The translations under genes and the position numbers were made by a program. The notes below the pieces were generated by a model. It was not told the origin of the DNA. It saw nothing but the letters and a program-made list of their open reading frames with translations, and searched no databases. From Glaesserella parasuis (lineage in GTDB: Bacteria; Pseudomonadota; Gammaproteobacteria; Enterobacterales; Pasteurellaceae), in the NCBI RefSeq assembly GCF_002015085.1, contig NZ_MUXW01000002.1, positions 12,759-76,758 on the forward strand: DNA of 64,000 nucleotides. Direction: 5' to 3'. Position 1 is the stretch's first letter; every line of letters begins with the position of its first letter. This document shows, in pieces, positions 58,446 to 64,000 of this stretch.

Positions 58446-59447
58446 ATGCAAACAGAACAACTCCTACTTAAAATTATTGAGCAAACTCATCTAACATCCT
58501 CGGAAATGCAACAGCTTTTCACATCAATCATTCAAGGGGAATTAAATCCAATACAGCTCACTGCACTGTTAATTGCGCTAAAAATACGCGGGGAAAGCGC
58601 TGAAGAAATCAGTGGTGCAGTGGCGGCATGCCTTAATGCGGCACAACCCTTCCCTACCCCTGATTATGCATTTGCAGATATTGTCGGTACCGGTGGGGAT
58701 AGCGCCAATACTATCAATATTTCTACCGCCTCTGCAATAGTTGGGGCTGCCTGTGGGTTAAAAATCGCAAAACATGGAAATCGAAGTGTATCAAGCAAAA
58801 CCGGCTCAAGCGATTTATTAACCGCACTTGGGGTCAATATAAATATGCAGGCGGATATTGCAAGACAGGCATTGGATGAAATCGGGCTTTGTTTTCTTTT
58901 TGCCCAGCAATACCACCTCGGGTTTAAACACGCGGTTTCTGTGCGTCAAGCACTAAAAACAAGGACTATCTTCAATATTCTAGGACCGCTTATCAACCCT
59001 GCACGACCAAAACGTCAACTACTTGGTGTTTATTCTCCTCATTTACTCAAACCTTATGCCGAAACCGTTGCACAACTCGGTCATCAACATACTTTTGTTG
59101 TGCATGGCTGTGGATTGGATGAAGTGGCTATTCATGGACGGACTGATGTAGCGGAAATCTATGATGGGAAAATCACCTACTACAGCCTTTCTCCTTTGGA
59201 TTTTGGTTTTCAAGCCAAACCATTGGAATCTTTACGTGGTGGTGAACCTGCAGAAAATGCCCAAATGATAACCGCACTGTTACAAGGTCAAGGCAAACCT
59301 GAACATGCCCAAGCCGTTGCAATGAATACAGCATTATTGATGAAATTGTTTGGTTATGAGAATATCAAGCATAATGCACAACAGGTTTTGGATATCATCC
59401 AATCCGGTAAAAGTGTTAATGTTTTATCTCAATTAACGCGTTATTAA
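58446..59447 (+). CDS. trpD: Anthranilate phosphoribosyltransferase
   Basis: 333 residues. 'DIVGTGGDSANTINISTAS' (PRPP-binding), 'KHGNRSVSSKTGSSDLLTAL', and 'RTIFNILGPLINPARPKRQL' are family motifs. Transfers the phosphoribosyl group to anthranilate. Contains an AAGTGCGGT-type uptake core at 58821-58829. Normal length. Confidence 0.94.
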   Translation: MQTEQLLLKIIEQTHLTSSEMQQLFTSIIQGELNPIQLTALLIALKIRGESAEEISGAVAACLNAAQPFPTPDYAFADIVGTGGDSANTINISTASAIVGAACGLKIAKHGNRSVSSKTGSSDLLTALGVNINMQADIARQALDEIGLCFLFAQQYHLGFKHAVSVRQALKTRTIFNILGPLINPARPKRQLLGVYSPHLLKPYAETVAQLGHQHTFVVHGCGLDEVAIHGRTDVAEIYDGKITYYSLSPLDFGFQAKPLESLRGGEPAENAQMITALLQGQGKPEHAQAVAMNTALLMKLFGYENIKHNAQQVLDIIQSGKSVNVLSQLTRY

Positions 59448-59459
59448 AAGGAATTCACT

Positions 59460-60929
59460 ATGCCACAAAACCACACGCAACCTAGTATTTTGAAAACAAT
59501 CGTACAGGATAAATTACTTTGTATCCAACACCAACAAACCCATTTTCCTTTGAGTGCGTTTCAAAATAGCCTTCAACCTAGTGATCGGGATTTTTATACC
59601 GCACTTCAGCAAGGTTCGGCGCAAAAACCGGCTTATATTCTTGAATGTAAAAAAGCCTCTCCCTCAAAAGGTTTGATTCGAGCCAATTTTAATGTAGAAG
59701 ATATTGCACAGGTGTATAAAAGTTATGCCTCCGCAATTTCTGTTCTCACAGATGAAAAATATTTTCAAGGGGATTTCACTTATATTCCGCGCGTTCGCCA
59801 GCTCGTCAACCAACCAATCTTGTGCAAAGATTTTATTGTGAGCGAATATCAAATTTATTTGGCGCGCTATTATCAAGCAGATGCGATTTTATTAATGCTT
59901 TCTGTGTTAGATGATGAAACCTATCGTCGATTGGCAGAAATTGCACATGGATTAGGCATGGGAATATTAACGGAAACTTCAAATCAAACAGAATTAACTC
60001 GAGCCATTGAGCTTGGCGCTAAAGTTATTGGTATCAATAATCGTGATTTGCATGATTTATCTGTCGATATTGCTCGTACACCGCCTCTTGCACGCCAAAT
60101 TCCGGCAGACCGAATTATTATTAGCGAATCAGGCATTTACCACCATCATCAAATTCAACAGCTGAAATCTGATGTACATGGTTTTCTTATTGGTAGCAGT
60201 TTGATGGGAAGTCCCGATCTCCATCAAAGCGTCCGCACCTTAATTTTTGGCGAAAATAAAGTTTGTGGACTTACTCGTCCGCAGGATGTACAAGCCGTGT
60301 ATGAGCAAGGCGCATTGTATGGAGGCTTAATTTTTGCAGAACATTCTCCCCGACAGCTTTCATTACTCCAAGCTCAAGAGTTGGTGGTACAGGCTCCCTT
60401 GCGTTTTGTCGGCGTATTTCAAAATCAATCTATTGATTTTATTGAAAAAATCGTCAACCAACTTGATTTATTTGCAGTACAATTACATGGCGAAGAAACA
60501 GCTGAATTTATTGCCGCACTTCGCCAACAATTACCGCAATCATGCCAAATTTGGAAAGCAATTTCAGTTGATGCGTCCCCTAAAATTACATTAGCCGCCC
60601 TTGCAACCAAAACACAAAGTAAAAGTGCGGTAAAAATTCCGTCGATTCCCCATGTGGATCGCTACATATTGGACAGCAAAATCGGCAATCAACGTGGAGG
60701 GACTGGACAGCCTTTTGATTGGTCGAAGATCCCTCAAGAATATAAATCTAAACTGCTCCTTGCCGGTGGCATTAATCCGGACAATATTGAGCTTGCCTTA
60801 TCACAACATTGCCTAGGTCTTGATCTCAATTCCGGCGTAGAAAGTCTAACGGGCATGAAAAGCCCACAAAAATTAGCAGCGGTGTTTAACAAAATTTTGG
60901 AGCGTCAAACACCTAAAAAATTATCATAA
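59460..60929 (+). CDS. trpCF: Bifunctional indole-3-glycerol-phosphate synthase / PRA isomerase
   Basis: 489 residues, two TIM barrels. The N-terminal TrpC part has 'ILECKKASPSKGLIRANF', 'QPILCKDFIVSEYQIY' and 'GINNRDLHDLSVD'. The C-terminal TrpF part has 'KVCGLTRPQDVQAVYEQG' (from about residue 266), 'FAVQLHGEE', and 'LLAGGINPDNIELAL'. It carries out the two steps from phosphoribosyl anthranilate to indole glycerol phosphate. Fused as in enteric bacteria and Haemophilus. Confidence 0.94.
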   Translation: MPQNHTQPSILKTIVQDKLLCIQHQQTHFPLSAFQNSLQPSDRDFYTALQQGSAQKPAYILECKKASPSKGLIRANFNVEDIAQVYKSYASAISVLTDEKYFQGDFTYIPRVRQLVNQPILCKDFIVSEYQIYLARYYQADAILLMLSVLDDETYRRLAEIAHGLGMGILTETSNQTELTRAIELGAKVIGINNRDLHDLSVDIARTPPLARQIPADRIIISESGIYHHHQIQQLKSDVHGFLIGSSLMGSPDLHQSVRTLIFGENKVCGLTRPQDVQAVYEQGALYGGLIFAEHSPRQLSLLQAQELVVQAPLRFVGVFQNQSIDFIEKIVNQLDLFAVQLHGEETAEFIAALRQQLPQSCQIWKAISVDASPKITLAALATKTQSKSAVKIPSIPHVDRYILDSKIGNQRGGTGQPFDWSKIPQEYKSKLLLAGGINPDNIELALSQHCLGLDLNSGVESLTGMKSPQKLAAVFNKILERQTPKKLS

Positions 60930-60948
60930 AAATGTAAAAGGAAATGCT

Positions 60949-62145
60949 ATGACAACCATTCTTAATCCCTATTTCGGTGAGTTCGGCGGTATGTTCGTTC
61001 CCGAAATCTTAGTACCTGTTTTACAAGAACTGGAAAAAGCCTTTGTGGAGGCGAAAGAAGATCCTGCTTTCCAACAAGAATTTCAGGATTTATTAAAAAA
61101 TTACGCCGGTCGCCCTACAGCATTAACATGTTGCCGTAATTTAACAAAAGGCACGAACACTACACTTTATTTAAAACGTGAGGATTTATTGCATGGTGGT
61201 GCCCATAAAACCAACCAAGTTTTAGGGCAAATTCTCTTAGCAAAACGCATGGGGAAAACACGTATTATTGCTGAAACCGGTGCAGGACAACATGGCGTTG
61301 CGACTGCATTAGCCTGTGCAATGCTCAATATACCTTGCCGTATTTATATGGGCGCAAAAGATGTTGAACGTCAATCGCCTAATGTTTTCCGAATGAAGTT
61401 AATGGGCGCCGAAGTGATCCCTGTACAAAAAGGCTCTTGTTCACTCAAAGATGCTTGCTGTGAGGCTATGCGGGATTGGGCTGCAAATTATGCCACAACA
61501 CATTATCTGCTCGGTACCGCCGCAGGCCCGCACCCATTTCCAACCATCGTGCGTGAATTCCAAAAAATGATTGGAGAAGAAACCAAAAGGCAAATTTTGG
61601 AGAAGGAAGGGCGCTTACCTGATGCGGTTATTGCGGCTGTCGGCGGCGGATCAAATGCCATTGGTATGTTTGCCGATTTTATTGAAGAAAAAAGTGTACG
61701 CCTAATTGGGATTGAACCAGCAGGCAAAGGCATTGAAACCGGTGAGCATGGTGCGCCTTTACGTCATGGTTCAGTCGGTATTTATTTTGGGATGAGATCC
61801 CCGATTATGCAAACCAAAGACGGGCAAATTGAAGAGTCTTATAGTATTTCAGCCGGTTTAGACTTCCCTTCTGTCGGCCCGCAGCACGCGCATCTCCATG
61901 CTATTGGTCGTGCAGATTATGAGAGCATTACAGATGATGAAGCACTTGAGGCATTTCAAGCTTTAGCACAACATGAAGGTATTATTCCTGCTTTAGAAAG
62001 CTCCCATGCTTTGGCTTACGCATTAAAACTCATCAAGCAAGATCCAACAAAAACACAACTACTTGTTGTGAATCTATCCGGTCGTGGTGATAAGGATATT
62101 TTCACGGTGGATAAAATTTTAACTGCAAAAGGAGCTATCAAATGA
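60949..62145 (+). CDS. trpB: Tryptophan synthase beta chain
   Basis: 398 residues. The PLP lysine is Lys87 in 'LHGGAHKTNQVLGQILLAKR'. 'ETGAGQHGVATALACA', 'AAVGGGSNAIGMFADFI' and 'NLSGRGDKDIFTV' (phosphate and pyridine sites) are all present. Condenses indole with serine. Stop overlaps the trpA start (ATGA). Confidence 0.96.
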   Translation: MTTILNPYFGEFGGMFVPEILVPVLQELEKAFVEAKEDPAFQQEFQDLLKNYAGRPTALTCCRNLTKGTNTTLYLKREDLLHGGAHKTNQVLGQILLAKRMGKTRIIAETGAGQHGVATALACAMLNIPCRIYMGAKDVERQSPNVFRMKLMGAEVIPVQKGSCSLKDACCEAMRDWAANYATTHYLLGTAAGPHPFPTIVREFQKMIGEETKRQILEKEGRLPDAVIAAVGGGSNAIGMFADFIEEKSVRLIGIEPAGKGIETGEHGAPLRHGSVGIYFGMRSPIMQTKDGQIEESYSISAGLDFPSVGPQHAHLHAIGRADYESITDDEALEAFQALAQHEGIIPALESSHALAYALKLIKQDPTKTQLLVVNLSGRGDKDIFTVDKILTAKGAIK

Positions 62146-62969
62146 TTGTGCAATCATCTCGTTTCAGCCGTTTATTTGCTCAATTAGCTGATAAAAAACA
62201 AGGGGGATTTGTTCCTTTTGTGACACTTTGTGACCCTGATTTTGAGCGCTCTTTTGAGATTATTTGTACTTTAGTTGATAATGGTGCGGATGCCTTAGAA
62301 TTAGGCTTTCCCTTTTCTGATCCCTTGTTGGACGGACCGGTTATTCAGGCTGCCAATGATCGGGCTCTCAATGCAGGTTGTAGCACCGAAGAAAGTTTTC
62401 AGTTACTTGCCAAAGTGCGGTCAACCTATCCAGACATACCGATTAGTCTGTTGCTTTGTGCCAATTTAATTTATGCGCAAACTCTTGATAAATTCTATGC
62501 ACGCTGTGCCGAAGTGGGCGTTGATGCCGTATTGGTTGCAGATATTCCTTTACTCGCCGCAGAAGAATATATCCAAGCTGCTCAACGTCATGATGTACAG
62601 CCGGTTTTCATTTGTCCACCTAATGCTAATGAATCCACAATTAAAGCGGTAGCTCAACATACTCGAGGTTATACTTATTTAGTCTCAAGAGCCGGCGTTA
62701 CTAGCGCAGAAAATCAAACACAAGCTGCCAATTTAGATGTTCTTATTGAAGGGTTAACCCAATATCAAAGCGCCCCAATTTTACAAGGTTTTGGTATCGC
62801 AAAACCGGAACAAGTTAAAGAGGCGCTGCGTTTAGGGGCTGCTGGTGCAATCTCGGGTTCCGCTACAGTTCAGATTATTGAACGAAACCTCGACAATCAC
62901 CCTCAATGTTTGCTTGAATTGACACAATTCGTACAAAACATGAAGAGGGCAACACATCTCTCAAAATAG
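62142..62969 (+). CDS. trpA: Tryptophan synthase alpha chain
   Basis: 275 residues. 'GADALELGFPFSDPLLDGPV' carries the catalytic Glu53 and Asp64, and 'YLVSRAGVTSAE' and 'LQGFGIAKPEQVKEALRLGA' bind the substrate phosphate. Cleaves indole glycerol phosphate and channels indole to TrpB. Last gene of the trp operon. Confidence 0.95.
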   Translation: MIVQSSRFSRLFAQLADKKQGGFVPFVTLCDPDFERSFEIICTLVDNGADALELGFPFSDPLLDGPVIQAANDRALNAGCSTEESFQLLAKVRSTYPDIPISLLLCANLIYAQTLDKFYARCAEVGVDAVLVADIPLLAAEEYIQAAQRHDVQPVFICPPNANESTIKAVAQHTRGYTYLVSRAGVTSAENQTQAANLDVLIEGLTQYQSAPILQGFGIAKPEQVKEALRLGAAGAISGSATVQIIERNLDNHPQCLLELTQFVQNMKRATHLSK

Positions 62970-62986
62970 GAAATATAAAATAAAAA

Positions 62987-63008
62987 GGGCGAAATACTTC
63001 TTTCGCCC
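62987..63008 (+). terminator. trp operon terminator
   Basis: GGGCGAAA (62987-62994) pairs with TTTCGCCC (63001-63008) with an A-rich run before. Placed 17 bp after the trpA stop. Confidence 0.78.
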
Positions 63009-63064
63009 TGTCATCCTACTGTCTGTTATGCCTTTTATTCCTAATATTAAGAATAGGATAACAA

Positions 63065-63421
63065 CTAGAAATTCAACACTTTATCTGCATTGACCGTCCA
63101 ATCAGCTAATTCAACTAATGTACCAATTTCAACGCCTTCAGCTAGTGGTAATGAGGTAATTCCACGTGCATTAGTGCAAGTTTTACATAATTTGACCATC
63201 GCCCCTTGTGCGGTAAGAATTTCAAGCATTTGTTGCAAATGGTAACCTTCTGCCAGCTGTTGATGAGCAAGTCCCCCGCTAACGGCATCTGACATTAGCA
63301 ATAACTTTAATTCAACCGCACTTTTGTGTTGCTCTTGTAGTTGTAAAGCTAAACGTAATGCGCTGAAAAAATGTTCATCACCATATGGAGAAGAATGAAT
63401 AATAAAAAGTATTTTATGCAT
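63065..63421 (-). CDS. DsrE/DsrF-like (YchN-type) small sulfur-relay protein
   Basis: 118 residues. 'HKILFIIHSSPYGDEHFFSA' at the start and 'VKLCKTCTNARGITSLPLAE' with two cysteines are typical of the DsrE/YchN family, small hexameric proteins that may carry persulfides. Convergent with trpA. Its coding region holds the uptake core ACCGCACTT at 63315-63323, so it belongs to the imported block. The specific partner is unknown. Confidence 0.78.
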   Translation of the reverse strand: MHKILFIIHSSPYGDEHFFSALRLALQLQEQHKSAVELKLLLMSDAVSGGLAHQQLAEGYHLQQMLEILTAQGAMVKLCKTCTNARGITSLPLAEGVEIGTLVELADWTVNADKVLNF

Positions 63422-63491
63422 GAGAATATCCTTATTTGAAATGAAATAGAAATAACATTTAGAAAAAATGACTATTTATCATAAAGATAAA

Positions 63492-64000
63492 AATGATCTG
63501 CACCCCAAAAGTTGGACTAAACAACCAACTAATTAAGGTGCAGATTTTTATGGCTAAATACACCCAATCTTTTAAACAACAAGTGATCGAATTTTATCTT
63601 CAACATAATAAAAATCGCTCATTAACTCGTCAGCATTTTCAGGTTAAGGAAACCATATTAAGATATTGGATTAATCAGTATAATCACGCCTCGTGAAAGA
63701 ACTGCGCCACCAATTTCCGTTTGAGATTTTATTGCAATTGGTTGATTTAAAACGGAGTACGTTCTTTTATCATCTTGCTGAAAAAGACAATAAAAATGCA
63801 GCGATTGAGCAAGAAGTTATCAAAATTTATCACAAAAATGACGGTAATTACGGTTATCGTCGTATTACGCTGGAATTAAGAAAAATATAGCTGATTAACC
63901 ATAAAAAAGTCCAACGCTTACTGCAACAGCTTGGGTTGAAAGGGAAAAACAAACGCAAAAAATATCATTCTTATCGTGGCGAAGTCGGCAAAATTGCAGA
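63492..64000 (+). mobile_element. Decayed IS3-family element, continuing past the window
   Basis: The left end TGATCTGCACCCCAAAAGTT (63492 on) is typical of IS3-family ends. OrfA survives as 'KYTQSFKQQVIEFYLQHNKN' (from about 63550) but lacks its second half. OrfB begins 'KELRHQFPFEILLQLVDL' and runs through 'NDGNYGYRRITLELRK' to an in-frame TAG at 63888, after which 'LINHKKVQRLLQQLGLKGKN' continues. The stop and the OrfA deletion make it defective. Confidence 0.78.

Noticed and set aside
1..64000. CRISPR array, rRNA operon or ordinary tRNA genes
   Set aside because: No regularly spaced repeats, no rRNA-like stretches and no complete tRNA cloverleaf with CCA end were seen on either strand.

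Overview
This window is chromosomal DNA from a member of the Pasteurellaceae. The evidence is a complete napFDAGHBC operon, dsbA, oxyR-fabR, a mobA-mobB locus, a yiaKLMNO-lyxK operon, Mu-like prophage genes of the Haemophilus FluMu type, and many copies of a DNA-uptake core. Most of the backbone carries the core ACAAGCGGT, the dialect of the Actinobacillus pleuropneumoniae / Mannheimia / Glaesserella side of the family. I cannot name the species from the sequence alone.

Layout. (1) 1-16.5 kb: a defective Mu-like prophage. Head, tail and packaging genes lie on the minus strand, from the tail sheath (cut by the window edge) back through the terminases, spanins, holin-like protein and amidase. 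A block of accessory secreted or membrane proteins follows, then a repressor. A divergent early module lies on the plus strand and ends in a transposase cut off before its last catalytic residue. (2) 16.5-19.5 kb: the prophage is fused to the 3' half of ggt. Next come a decayed IS, a frameshifted LOG-family gene and a MazG-like gene. (3) 19.5-22.6 kb: gluconate uptake and kinase with a LacI-type repressor and two matching operators. (4) 22.7-28.9 kb: periplasmic nitrate reductase operon. (5) 29-39 kb: ribosomal proteins L36/L31 (type B), rpe, a sulfatase-symporter pair, a TSUP exporter, oxyR-fabR, two thioredoxin-fold proteins and a fused mobAB. (6) 39-46.5 kb: an IS remnant, then an IclR-type regulator and the diketogulonate/L-xylulose operon. 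(7) 46.5-51.7 kb: a patchwork of broken genes around torD, nfo and an intact ISAs1-family element. (8) 51.8-54.35 kb: acyl-CoA ligase, holC and the first third of an acetyltransferase. (9) 54.35-63.4 kb: a truncated LTA-synthase-like gene, a complete trpEGDCBA operon and a DsrE-family gene. This last block carries eleven copies of the other uptake dialect (AAGTGCGGT) and I saw none of the local one, so it looks like a natural-transformation import. Its left joint falls exactly on an uptake core. (10) From 63.49 kb: a decayed IS3-family element running off the window.

The most unusual spot is at 5.0-6.4 kb in the prophage. The minor head protein (gpF/MuF) has a C-terminal extension that resembles a phage-carried nuclease toxin domain of the barnase/EndoU/colicin E5-D/RelE fold. 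Directly beside it, on the opposite strand, is a 79-nt sequence that folds by eye into a cloverleaf with a T-loop-like arm and a GNRA-capped arm, preceded by a promoter with exact 17-bp spacing. Several genes are broken at homopolymer runs (LOG gene, NlpC/P60 gene, NapF-like ferredoxin). These may be real pseudogenes or sequencing indels.
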